Source of the DNA: AG1 sp035559775 | GTDB lineage: Archaea; Thermoproteota; Thermoprotei_A; Sulfolobales; AG1 | NCBI GenBank assembly: GCA_035559775.1 | Contig: DATMAU010000004.1 | Coordinates: forward strand, 1-24,517 | Direction of reading: 5' to 3' | Length of the DNA stretch: 24,517 bases | Shown: positions 6,485 to 14,462 of the stretch, one piece after another | Position numbering within the stretch: the first letter of the stretch is position 1 | Layout: every line of letters begins with the position of its first letter | Made by a program: the position numbers and the translations under genes | The notes under the pieces: generated by a model | The model's input: only the letters and a program-made list of their open reading frames with translations | The model's database searches: none | Told to the model about the DNA's origin: nothing

Positions 6485-9013
6485 ATGCATAGAATCCCTG
6501 GTATCTATATGAGCAGTAGAGTTTCTAGAGGTCTTGTTATCAATGAGGAGGTTTTGAAACGATACAGCGACCTCTTTGGAGAGAGGGTTATTAATGGTAG
6601 GAGGGTTAGTGTTGAGGGCTTGATCGAGGAGCTTGCAAGGGAATTCATGCCCGAGATAGATGCTTTGCTCCGTGCTAGGAGAGAGTGGCTCGACTCCAAA
6701 GCCCCTGCCCGTGTCAAGGGTTCTTTCCCAAAATGGGATGATATTTTCGTAGATGCTGATGGTAATAGGAGGAGTTTTCGAGAGATCCTCCAGGGTCTTG
6801 TTGATAACATCCTCGACAGGGATTCGGAGCTTAGATGGGGTTTGAATAGAAACGCCCCCGTACCCCGGGATGCTGATGCCCTAGCAAACCCTGGGCTCGA
6901 GATCACGGGTCCCTGGTACCCATTGAGCAGGGCTTTTAACCAGGTTAATGCTGATGTTGCCAGTGTTATGGAGGATGAGGAGGATGCCTCGCCAGCATGG
7001 TATATCCCCTATAACTCTGGCCTCGATGTAGCCCCTGTGTGGGAGGCTAGGAGGAATACCAAGCTTATCCTCTCCCAGAAGGTTTCCCAGCCTTATTATG
7101 AGAGGGGTAAGGAGTATAGGTTCTCTAAGCCTAGGGAGAAGTGGCCATCGATCTTCCACAGGATCCCGGGGCTTCACCTTATCGATCACGATATAACCCT
7201 CGATGGAAAACCGATCCCCATGATAATAACATCCATAGTGATCTATGTATTGAATAACTATGAATCGCTTAAAAAAGCAGGCTCAGGGATCTACTTCTAC
7301 GTCCCCAAGGTCCAGACACCCCAGGAGGCGTTGGTTATAGAGAAGATCCTTAGGAGGGTTGAGGAGAAGCTAGGCCTAAGAATAGGCGAGATAAAGATCG
7401 CAATGCTCTATGAAGAGGCCAACGCGGGAAGATACTTACCAGTGATCTTCTGGATCTGGAGGGAGAGGCTGATAAAGATTAACAACGGTAGGTGGGACTA
7501 TCTAGGCAGCCTAATAGAGATGTGGAAAGACGAGAAAGTCTTCCCAGACCCACAGGATATAACGATGACAGCACCAATAATGATGGCCTATCAGAAGTAC
7601 AACGCCCTACTAACCCTCATGGCAGGCTATAGCAAGGAGGGCCTGAGAGCAGCCCCAGTAGGAGGAATGGCTGCCGTGATGCTCTACCCAGAGACAGACC
7701 CCTATGGGAGGAATAGGTATAACGCGAGGGCACTGAGAGGGATCTTCCTCGACAAGCTTAGGGAAAGACTCATAGGCTTGATATTCATCCCAGACGAAGA
7801 GATCCTCGAGGGTAGAAAGATCACGCTCGACGAGATCCTTGAGGGAAAGGTTAAGGGGAGACTCTTCGACCTATTCAGACAAAGCTGGGTAGCAACAAAA
7901 GAGGAGGTCTACGTATACTATGGGAACAAACCCCTAAGAGCAGATCTGAGAGAGCTCCAGGCATTGATAGACGCTGAGGTGAAATACATAGAGGTGGATG
8001 GGAAGAAGCTCCCAGCACCAGATAGCGGGCTAACAGAGGATGAGAGAAGACTCTTCCAGAGACTAGGGCTTATAGATGAGAGGGGCAGGATAACACCGTG
8101 GGTTATAGCGAGAGACATGATCGATACTCCCGAGAAGCTCCTGACAAACCCAAAGCTATGGGGTGGGAAAGATCTGTGGAGAGCCCTTTACGAGCCGCCT
8201 GAGGGGAGCATAACGCCTGAGCATATACAGCACGCATTCTACATGGCTGCTAACTATGGATTCCAGCTCCTAAACGGAAACCTAGCAGCAGCTGTAGATG
8301 ATTACGAGCTCAACCAGAGATTCATGAACGACCTAGCAACCTACAGGATCTTCGTATCATGGCTCTGGACAGTGCTGAGGCACAGGGCTAGAGTAACAAG
8401 GAGGGGCTATCTATTAGCACCAGAGCTCACGAGAGACGGGGTAATCCCGGCTAAAAAGGCTGTAGAGATTATAGAGGGTGAGGAGTTCACAGAAGATCAC
8501 TTCAGAAAACTATGGGAGCTCCACATGGAATGGACAGAGAAATTCTATAGAGAATACGATGAGAGGGTTGCGAAAAGGATCCTGGCTAGGGCTGGAAGAT
8601 CCCCAGGTGATAAGGAGGCGCTAGAGAAAGTTAGAGAGATAGTATCGATAGCATACTCAGCAGGCCCGTTCAGAATATTATCCCTCGAAGAAGCCTCGAA
8701 AGAGATAGCAGAGATCCTCGGAATAAGTGTAAAGGAGGTAGCACAAGAGCTAGCACAAGGAGCACCTAGGTTTGATAGAAAATTCGCCCCAGTCATAATG
8801 GAGATCCTTAGGAGAAAGCTAACCTCACCCAGATATATACAGCATAGCGGGAGAGTGATATTCGAGCTAGCACCCCTAAACGATGAGGAGAGGATAAAGG
8901 CCATGGAAGCCATATTCAGCCCCTCAAGAGAACACGTAGTCAAAATGGTGGAAAGCGGGGAGCTGGATAAGAAATACCTAGAGCTACACGACTATATCTA
9001 TGATTACAGATAG
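6485..9013 (+). CDS. aceB: Malate synthase (archaeal long form), glyoxylate cycle
   Basis: Malate synthase joins acetyl-CoA and glyoxylate to form malate in the cytoplasm. Recognisable parts are the EDEEDASP motif (163-170, as in the EDS/AP segment of the family), YVPKVQTPQEA (272-282), YEEANAG (309-315), the hallmark GRWDY (335-339), then TAPIMMAY and the glycine motif GGMAA (393-397). At 842 residues it is longer than bacterial forms A (about 530) and G (about 720). It matches the length class of the crenarchaeal enzyme known from Sulfolobus (about 820). ATG 6509 (MSSRVSRGLV) may be the true start, because a CTTATAAT box at 6473-6480 is too close to ATG 6485 but about 30 nt from 6509. No isocitrate lyase gene lies in the window. 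Confidence 0.88.
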   Translation: MHRIPGIYMSSRVSRGLVINEEVLKRYSDLFGERVINGRRVSVEGLIEELAREFMPEIDALLRARREWLDSKAPARVKGSFPKWDDIFVDADGNRRSFREILQGLVDNILDRDSELRWGLNRNAPVPRDADALANPGLEITGPWYPLSRAFNQVNADVASVMEDEEDASPAWYIPYNSGLDVAPVWEARRNTKLILSQKVSQPYYERGKEYRFSKPREKWPSIFHRIPGLHLIDHDITLDGKPIPMIITSIVIYVLNNYESLKKAGSGIYFYVPKVQTPQEALVIEKILRRVEEKLGLRIGEIKIAMLYEEANAGRYLPVIFWIWRERLIKINNGRWDYLGSLIEMWKDEKVFPDPQDITMTAPIMMAYQKYNALLTLMAGYSKEGLRAAPVGGMAAVMLYPETDPYGRNRYNARALRGIFLDKLRERLIGLIFIPDEEILEGRKITLDEILEGKVKGRLFDLFRQSWVATKEEVYVYYGNKPLRADLRELQALIDAEVKYIEVDGKKLPAPDSGLTEDERRLFQRLGLIDERGRITPWVIARDMIDTPEKLLTNPKLWGGKDLWRALYEPPEGSITPEHIQHAFYMAANYGFQLLNGNLAAAVDDYELNQRFMNDLATYRIFVSWLWTVLRHRARVTRRGYLLAPELTRDGVIPAKKAVEIIEGEEFTEDHFRKLWELHMEWTEKFYREYDERVAKRILARAGRSPGDKEALEKVREIVSIAYSAGPFRILSLEEASKEIAEILGISVKEVAQELAQGAPRFDRKFAPVIMEILRRKLTSPRYIQHSGRVIFELAPLNDEERIKAMEAIFSPSREHVVKMVESGELDKKYLELHDYIYDYR

Positions 9014-9065
9014 CCATGATAAAAGCCAGCGGGCTTGAAAAACCTAGGGAGAAAAAGGATCACGA

Positions 9066-9395
9066 CTATTTCTTTGATAAAGCGAGAGCCCCCGCCACAA
9101 TAAGCAGGATAAAGGATATCCCGAAGAAGCCGAAGAACACGGGTAGAGAGAGGATCCCGGCTAGAATGAGGAGAACTCCAGCAGCAGTCCTATCAGGAAT
9201 AACAGAACCCACGATCCCGAGAACAATAGATGGAATCCCCACAAAGAGGAAGAATGGGAAGAACCCCATAGGCCACATCATAGGACCCATCATGCCGAAG
9301 CCAATGGACGTTACTGTCATTCCAAGCATCATTATAGCGAGGGCTAGGACAAGGAGGAGCGAGCCGACGAGACCCAGGATCTGGTATGTCTCCAC
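9066..9395 (-). CDS. Small integral membrane protein, four helices
   Basis: A 109-residue product starts at GTG 9395, with GGTGGTGAT just upstream as SD. It has about four hydrophobic segments: LVGSLLLVLALAIMML, a Met/Phe/Pro-rich stretch GPMMWPMGFFPFF, an IPSIVLGIVGSVI helix, and VLLILAGIL followed by FILLIVAGALAL. It ends in SKK. There are no enzyme motifs. The proportion of Met, Gly and Phe is typical of small archaeal membrane proteins of the DUF4064-like sort. It is convergent with malate synthase, with a 52-nt gap. The overlapping plus-strand frame is rich in Arg/Lys/Pro and is a shadow. Confidence 0.65.
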   Translation of the reverse strand: METYQILGLVGSLLLVLALAIMMLGMTVTSIGFGMMGPMMWPMGFFPFFLFVGIPSIVLGIVGSVIPDRTAAGVLLILAGILSLPVFFGFFGISFILLIVAGALALSKK

Positions 9396-9730
9396 ATCAC
9401 CACCAAATCATTAGGCCATGCTCCCTAATATGTTGGACAACGATCCCAACTATAAAGAGATCTTTTAACCAGCAACATAGATATTCGTTTTTAGATCTCG
9501 CATAGCCCTGGAAAGCCCGACCCCGCGAGTGTATGAGGGGGTTGATTTTCTTGCTGATTTTCCTAGTTAGAAAAGATTTAAATTAGGGTGGAAGAGCTTA
9601 TACATATACTATCTATGTTTATATCATTATATGGGTATAAGTATATTGGGGTTAGTATGGGTCTCGATATATGTGTCCCATCTTTCTCTATGGTTATTAT
9701 GTTAACATGTCTAGGCATGGGTGTTGATCT
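9396..9730. other. AT-rich intergenic region with promoters for the START-like gene
   Basis: No gene seen. The region from 9565 to 9650 has several TATA-like blocks (TTATACATATAC, TTATATCATTATAT). ATGGG/CCCAT at about 9657-9682 could form a weak hairpin. It separates the small membrane protein from the plus-strand gene at 9731. Confidence 0.4.
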
Positions 9731-10441
9731 ATGCCTGTCGTGAATATGGGCGTGATCTCTAATAATAATCCCAAGGTTGTTATGAAGATTCTGAAGGATC
9801 ACTATCCAGACCTGGTTAGAGATATACCTAACATCGATATCTCGGTCAAGGGTTATCGAGACCTCGGTGTCTATGAGGTGAAGGTCGGATCTAGGATAAT
9901 GGGAATAACTTTCACAGACACACTACATCTTGTGATCAGGATCGAGGGAGATAGTGTTATCTACGAATCACTAGAGCCAGATAGATTCAAGGCTATATTC
10001 CGGGTCTCAGAGGAGTCTGGTAGGACAAGGATCGATGCAGAGGTATCCTATAACCCGCCCCTCAGAGTACCTTTTAAAAAAGCGGCTGAAAGGGTTGTTG
10101 AGGATATGATCAGGAGGTTTCTTGAGAAGTTTCTCCAGAACATCGACCTCATAGCATCGATAGCAACCCTGAGAGAAGAGTCCGAAGACTCTGGCAAGGA
10201 GCTTGTAGCAAAAGAGGCCACGGCTAAGGGTGAAGCTGAGAAGTCTAGAGCTGTAGAGATTGGAAGAACCATCACAGAGCCACAAGTAGCGGTCGCTGCT
10301 AGCCAAGCCGATGGGACTAGTTGTAAAACTTGTCTTCTATATGAGGCTAGTGTGGATATGTGTACATATTTTATGAAGAAGATAGAGGATTCCGAAAAGC
10401 CTCTATGCAAAGGTGAGAAATATATAAGGGCGTCCGTGTAG
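9731..10441 (+). CDS. START/SRPBCC-like protein with C-terminal four-cysteine tail
   Basis: The product has 236 residues. Residues 1-140 look like a ligand-binding SRPBCC fold: alternating strands (VYEVKVGSRIMGI, HLVIRIEGDSVIYE, RTRIDAEVSYNP) followed by a long C-terminal amphipathic helix (AAERVVEDMIRRFLEKFL). A Glu/Ala/Lys-rich linker (about 150-196) leads to a small module with C198, C201, C211 and C226, which could hold zinc or an iron-sulfur cluster. SRPBCC proteins bind lipids, polyketides or CoA-linked ligands, and CoxG-like relatives help assemble membrane redox enzymes. I cannot assign the ligand. The ATG is preceded by a possible promoter region and no strong SD. A repeat copy begins 34 nt after the stop. 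Confidence 0.6.
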   Translation: MPVVNMGVISNNNPKVVMKILKDHYPDLVRDIPNIDISVKGYRDLGVYEVKVGSRIMGITFTDTLHLVIRIEGDSVIYESLEPDRFKAIFRVSEESGRTRIDAEVSYNPPLRVPFKKAAERVVEDMIRRFLEKFLQNIDLIASIATLREESEDSGKELVAKEATAKGEAEKSRAVEIGRTITEPQVAVAASQADGTSCKTCLLYEASVDMCTYFMKKIEDSEKPLCKGEKYIRASV

Positions 10442-10474
10442 AGCTAGGATCATCTATATGGTTATTATATGGAG

Positions 10475-10642
10475 CCGTTTGTCCCTGGATATTCATCTCA
10501 ATCACTTTATCTTCGTTCATGGTCTCGTCCAGGGACTTCCACCTCTACCCGCGGGATCTCTAACCCTGCGGGGTCACTGCACCGAGAACCCCATTCAAAG
10601 CTTATTAAATACCTCCTACGAATATCAAGAAGAAAACAGCCC
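10475..10642 (+). repeat. Dispersed structured repeat, copy 4 (internally deleted)
   Basis: It keeps the left arm (CCGTTTGTCCCTGGATATTC, the GTCCAGGGAC partner, the GCGGG/CCTGCGGGG part) and the right end (ATCAAGAAGAAAACAGCCC). It lacks the central hairpin domain and the block corresponding to 12193-12260 of copy 3. Orientation is the same as copy 3, 1.3 kb to the right on the other side of the aminotransferase. Confidence 0.7.
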
Positions 10643-10727
10643 ACTTATGCTGGGGGTTCGAGCCATCTTAGTTGTGGGGATAAACCTGCTTAATACTCAG
10701 CTGGTAGTGGAGATTCTGGTAATATGC

Positions 10728-11921
10728 TTAGTCGAGGGTCTCTAGAGATCTTTTGAGCCTCTCAACCCCCTCGGCTATTTTCTCCTTAGGTGGCGTGCTT
10801 ATGCTTATTCTAGCAGCATCTATGGGTTTGTTCTCTATGTAGAAATCCCTTGCTGGTACAAAGATCACGCCGCTCTCTATAGCTCTTGGTAAGTGCTCCT
10901 CTGCATCTTTTCCGAGCCTCAATAACGTGTAGAACCCGCAATCCGGCTCAATATATCTCTCTGGGAATTTCTCGCTGAGAGCCTCTGTGAGGGTTTTTAG
11001 CTTCTCTTCATAGTGCCTCCTAAGCTTTGGTAATATGCCTTTCACAACACCTCTCCTAAGGATCCTGGCTACCGCTAGCTGTATTATTGTTGATGTTGAG
11101 AAGTCATGCTGCTCAAGCTTTGAGAGCTCCTCGGCTAGCTCTCTATTCATGACTGCGAACCCTATCCTGAGCCCTGGGGCTAGGACTTTGCTCATTGTCC
11201 CCACATATATGACCCTGCCACCCTTATCGAGATCCTTAATGCTTGGGGGAGGGTTTCTAGCTATAGGTCTGTAGGGATCATCCTCCAGTATTAGGAACCC
11301 ATACTCCTCAGCAAGCTCGACTAGGTGCTTCCTCCCCTCGAGATCCATTGTCACCCCGCACGGGTTATGGCATGTGGGGATCGTATATACGATCCTGGGT
11401 CTCAAACCCCTCCTAAGGATCTTTTCAAGGGCATGGGTATCCATGCCATTCTCGCCAATCCCTACACCAACGATCCTTGCCCCCTGGAACCTCATAGGAT
11501 CTATAGCCTCCCAGAAAGAAGGATCCTCTGTAACAACAACATCGCCAGAGCCTAGGAGGAGCTGGCTCAACAGCTTAATACCATGCTGGGCTCCCGACGT
11601 GACGACAAGATCCTCGTCATCTCTTAAACCAATCCCCAGATCTGATCTGATATATAGCTTGAGCTCCTCAACAAGCTCAGGCAAACCCCCAGCGCCTGGA
11701 TAGCCTAGAGCGCTAGCCCCATACTCTAGCAGGGTCTGTTCCAAGGCCTCCATAATCTCCCTAACAGGGATCATAAGAGGATCTGGAGAACCGCTTGCAA
11801 AGTTAACAATCCCTGAGAGGCTTCTAGCCTTTCTCGAGGCGAGCTCCACAGGGGACCATGAGAGCCTTCTAACGATCCTGGCGGGCTCCATTTTTATCCC
11901 TAACTCTATAGGGATCCTCAC
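10728..11921 (-). CDS. PLP-dependent aminotransferase, class I/II (LysN/MocR-like fold)
   Basis: A fold-type I aminotransferase that moves an amino group between an amino acid and a 2-oxo acid with PLP. Visible motifs are the substrate/PLP loop SGAQHGIKL (109-117), the HNPCG motif (185-189), EDDPY (213-217, with the PLP-nitrogen Asp), the Schiff-base Lys245 in GTMSKVLAPG, and R252 for phosphate in the following LRIGF. Closest overall to the 2-aminoadipate/aromatic group (LysN, ARO8-like). The substrate cannot be told. The GTG at 11921 is only about 7 nt from an ATATATAT box (11924-11931). The ATG at 11891 (MEPARIVRRL) is a more likely start. The gene is bracketed by two direct copies of the dispersed repeat. 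Confidence 0.88.
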   Translation of the reverse strand: MRIPIELGIKMEPARIVRRLSWSPVELASRKARSLSGIVNFASGSPDPLMIPVREIMEALEQTLLEYGASALGYPGAGGLPELVEELKLYIRSDLGIGLRDDEDLVVTSGAQHGIKLLSQLLLGSGDVVVTEDPSFWEAIDPMRFQGARIVGVGIGENGMDTHALEKILRRGLRPRIVYTIPTCHNPCGVTMDLEGRKHLVELAEEYGFLILEDDPYRPIARNPPPSIKDLDKGGRVIYVGTMSKVLAPGLRIGFAVMNRELAEELSKLEQHDFSTSTIIQLAVARILRRGVVKGILPKLRRHYEEKLKTLTEALSEKFPERYIEPDCGFYTLLRLGKDAEEHLPRAIESGVIFVPARDFYIENKPIDAARISISTPPKEKIAEGVERLKRSLETLD

Positions 11922-11923
11922 AT

Positions 11924-11931
11924 ATATATCT
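11924..11931 (-). promoter_or_regulatory. TATA box of the aminotransferase gene
   Basis: AGATATATATGTG on the minus strand. Transcription about 25 nt downstream would begin close to ATG 11891, giving a near-leaderless mRNA and arguing against the GTG at 11921. Confidence 0.45.
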
Positions 11932-11955
11932 GACTAGCCAGGGTTCTATCCTTTA

Positions 11956-12299
11956 CCGTTTGTCCCTGGATATTCATTGATGTTTTTCATATCCAGGGAC
12001 TTCAACCTCGCCCACAGGGATCTCGGGATGCTTGTGGGACCATGGGCGGCTGCCGAGCCGAACGGCACTTGGCCCCCATCTAGGCTTGAGAGATCATCCC
12101 CTGGATGGCTTGGAGCGCCGCTCCCATCACCACCCAAGACCTGTATGGAGAGACCCGCACAAAGGACAACCCCATTAAAAGCTTATAGAATCTCAGGTAT
12201 CGATAGGGAAACAGCTTTCGGACATACTGCCCCCAGTGCTTATGAACATCCCAAAACTGTTAACACTCCCTATGTATATCAAAAAGAAAACAACCCCGC
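11956..12299 (+). repeat. Dispersed structured repeat, copy 3 (full length, about 344 bp)
   Basis: It starts CCGTTTGTCCCTGGATATTC and ends near AAAAAGAAAACAACCCCGC. GTCCCTGGATAT at 11961-11972 pairs with ATATCCAGGGAC at 11989-12000, the cleanest version of the terminal hairpin. A block of 55 nt (12181-12235) is identical to the complement of 15636-15690 in copy 2. No convincing reading frame is present. Short frames on either strand are not conserved between copies. Confidence 0.78.
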
Positions 12300-12368
12300 T
12301 ATGAAGAGATATATCCAGCTATACATAGAGATATAGGGATTCTAGCTAACAATACTCGGGCTAGCTCC

Positions 12369-13589
12369 TTGAGCTTCGGTATAACCGCGGTTGATTATGA
12401 AGCTAGGGTTGATTTTGACAGGCTTAGGAGGGATAGGGTTAGAAGAGCCTTGGAGCAGCTTAGAAAAAGCGGTTTAGGATCTCTGGTGGTTTTCGACTAT
12501 AATAACATTAGATATATAACCAGCACCCATCTGGGGGAGTGGGGTAGGGATAAGATGGAGAGGCTAGCAATACTAACAGCTGATGGGCATACAATACTCT
12601 TCGACCCCGCAGCCCCCTTTAAGAAGAGGTGGGTAACATGGCTTGACGAGATAAACCCCGTCATAACCCATTCGAGAAGCACCATGCCTGACGAGGCTGG
12701 ATGGGCTGGGAGGGTTGCGGATCTCATTATAAACACTCTCAGAAAATACGGTGTCGCAGATCTTCCCGTGGGGTTCGATATACTGGATCCGGCTCTCATG
12801 CATGCTTTGAACAAGAGGGGCGTTAGGATCGAGGATGGTCAGAGGGTGATGCTTGAGGCAAGGCTTATCAAGACGAGGGATGAGATAGAGCTTCTAGAGA
12901 TAGCGGCTGCAATGGTTGACGCCACATACTCAGAGCTCTCGAGATATATAAGGCCGGGGGTCAGGGAGAACGATATAGTTGCCTTTGTGCATAAAATGCT
13001 CTATGAAATGGGCTCAGAGGGTGTCGAGGCTGTCAACGTTGTCTCAGGCCCTCGTGGGGTTCCCCACCCCCACATGTTCTCGGACAGGATGATCAGGCCG
13101 AGGGATATGGTTTACATAGATATAATGCACTCATACCTAGGATATAGAACATGCTATTACAGAACATTCGTAGTCGGTGAACCCACAAGAGCCCAGCTAG
13201 AAGCCTATGAGAAGGCTTGGGAGTGGCTAAAATGCTCTGTCGAGAAAACAAGACCCGGTGTGACGACCGCTGAGATAGCTAGCTGCTGGCCCTCCGCACA
13301 AGAGCTGGGGTTTAAGAGCGAGGAGGAGGCATTCCTACTCCAATTCGGCCACGGGATAGGGCTTAGCCATAGGGAGAGACCCCTGATCTCTAGGGCTATA
13401 TCTTTCAACTACCCAGTAAGGATCCAGGAGAACATGGTGCTCGCACTAGAAACATGGGCCCCCGCTAAGGATAACACCGGTGCGGCAAGGATAGAGGTTG
13501 AGGTGGTGGTTACAGATACAGGATCTAGAGTGATAACCCTCTTCCCAGCAGACAGGCTAATCTCAGTCCCAAGCGAGAGGCCATACTAA
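12369..13589 (+). CDS. M24 family (prolidase/creatinase-fold) protein with an altered metal site
   Basis: The product has 406 residues: an N-terminal creatinase_N-like domain (about 1-155) and a C-terminal pita-bread domain. Aligning with prolidase/PepP by motif gives D251 (YIDIM) as first metal ligand, C262 where the second Asp is expected (GYRTCYYRTF instead of GYxxDxTRTF), H328 (FGHGIGLSH), E361 (ALETW) and E376 (ARIEVEVVV). Four of five metal ligands are thus kept and one is Cys. M24 members include Xaa-Pro peptidases as well as creatinase and DMSP lyase, so peptidase activity should not be assumed. The start at TTG 12369 follows GCTAGCTCC without a clear SD. It is divergent from the aminotransferase across repeat copy 3. 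Confidence 0.82.
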   Translation: MSFGITAVDYEARVDFDRLRRDRVRRALEQLRKSGLGSLVVFDYNNIRYITSTHLGEWGRDKMERLAILTADGHTILFDPAAPFKKRWVTWLDEINPVITHSRSTMPDEAGWAGRVADLIINTLRKYGVADLPVGFDILDPALMHALNKRGVRIEDGQRVMLEARLIKTRDEIELLEIAAAMVDATYSELSRYIRPGVRENDIVAFVHKMLYEMGSEGVEAVNVVSGPRGVPHPHMFSDRMIRPRDMVYIDIMHSYLGYRTCYYRTFVVGEPTRAQLEAYEKAWEWLKCSVEKTRPGVTTAEIASCWPSAQELGFKSEEEAFLLQFGHGIGLSHRERPLISRAISFNYPVRIQENMVLALETWAPAKDNTGAARIEVEVVVTDTGSRVITLFPADRLISVPSERPY

Positions 13590-13592
13590 CCC

Positions 13593-14267
13593 TTAGCTCA
13601 GCCAGTCTGGATAGATGATCACAACGCTGAGATCGCTGAAACACCTACCCTCATTAGCAAGATCCTCAACACTATACTCGCTAAAAGCTTCGTCCGAGAA
13701 TGTCAGTTTCTCATAAACCCTCACACGACGATCCTTTGCAAAACCCGCTTTGACGAGAAACCTAGCAATCCTCTGAGGACCATCGGGATAGGGTTCGGGA
13801 AATACAACCGCAACTCTACCTAGTGCAAGGCCTCTCAGGATCTCGTTATAATCGATAAAACCACTTCTATGGAGAGATACAAAGATAGTGTTAGCAAGAT
13901 CCAGCCCCTCCCTCGCAAGAGCCACGTTTACAGAGGAAACACCTGGAACTATCTCCATAGGGATCTTCTTAGAAAGACAAAGCCCCCTGATCTTCTCAAT
14001 AAGCTGCCAATCCGAAACGGAAGGATCTCCATGGATAAGGATAGAGACATCGTTATTAGCAGCACTATCAACGAGAAAGGATAGGTCACTCTCCTCAGTA
14101 GAATAGCTGATCCTAACGACAGCCTTGTCTGAAAGGAGATCCGAGAATCTCTCAAGAACACTGCTCCAGCCACCTATAATAACAGATCTCCTAATGATCT
14201 CTAAACCTTTGAGGGTAAGAAACCCAGGATCCCCGGGACCGACCCCAACTAGGAAGAGCAAGATCAA
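13593..14267 (-). CDS. cbiE: Tetrapyrrole methylase, probable cobalt-precorrin-7 (C5)-methyltransferase
   Basis: A SAM-dependent methylase of the corrin ring. The N-terminal VGVGPGDPGFLTL (7-19), the HGDPSVSD motif (79-86), PGVSSVNVALA (108-118) and the SLH segment (131-133) are signatures of the CbiE/CobL-N group, which methylates C5 late in the anaerobic cobalamin pathway. The length of 224 is usual for CbiE without the CbiT decarboxylase domain. No other cob/cbi gene is in the window, which is unusual because these are normally clustered. The start is TTG 14267, or TTG 14261, which is better placed after GGGGTTGATC. It is convergent with the M24 gene, with a 3-nt gap. Other corrin methylases (CbiF/H/L) cannot be fully excluded. 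Confidence 0.8.
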   Translation of the reverse strand: MILLFLVGVGPGDPGFLTLKGLEIIRRSVIIGGWSSVLERFSDLLSDKAVVRISYSTEESDLSFLVDSAANNDVSILIHGDPSVSDWQLIEKIRGLCLSKKIPMEIVPGVSSVNVALAREGLDLANTIFVSLHRSGFIDYNEILRGLALGRVAVVFPEPYPDGPQRIARFLVKAGFAKDRRVRVYEKLTFSDEAFSEYSVEDLANEGRCFSDLSVVIIYPDWLS

Positions 14268-14424
14268 CCCCTAACTATAGAGGCTAGGAGGATTAAAATC
14301 ATGCATAAATATGCTAATATATAAAATTATCAATGGTAATACTAGGTAAAAATAATAATTATATATGCTAGAGGTATTTATAGTAATACCCATGATCATA
14401 TGGGATCAACGTAGAATTATTGGT
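14268..14424. other. Very AT-rich spacer between cbiE and the structured RNA
   Basis: Low-complexity A/T sequence (AATAATAATTATATATGC) without a reading frame on either strand. It separates the minus-strand cbiE from the plus-strand RNA and may hold promoters for both. Confidence 0.4.
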
Positions 14425-14439
14425 ACGAAAACATATACT
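14425..14439 (+). promoter_or_regulatory. BRE/TATA promoter of the structured RNA
   Basis: CGAAAACATATACTA. The purine-rich BRE-like CGAAAA directly precedes ACATATAC, whose centre is about 29 nt before the first base of the outer helix at 14463. That is the distance expected between a TATA box and an archaeal transcript start. Confidence 0.5.
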
Positions 14440-14462
14440 AATCCCCCAACCACTACTTTTTT

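Noticed and set aside
9016..9414. 132-codon plus-strand frame opposite the small membrane protein
   Set aside because: Rich in Arg, Lys and Pro with no domain; the minus strand gives a normal membrane protein with an SD.
10655..10685. tRNA T-arm-like GGTTCGAGCC
   Set aside because: No matching acceptor, D or anticodon stems around it. No tRNA was found elsewhere in the window.
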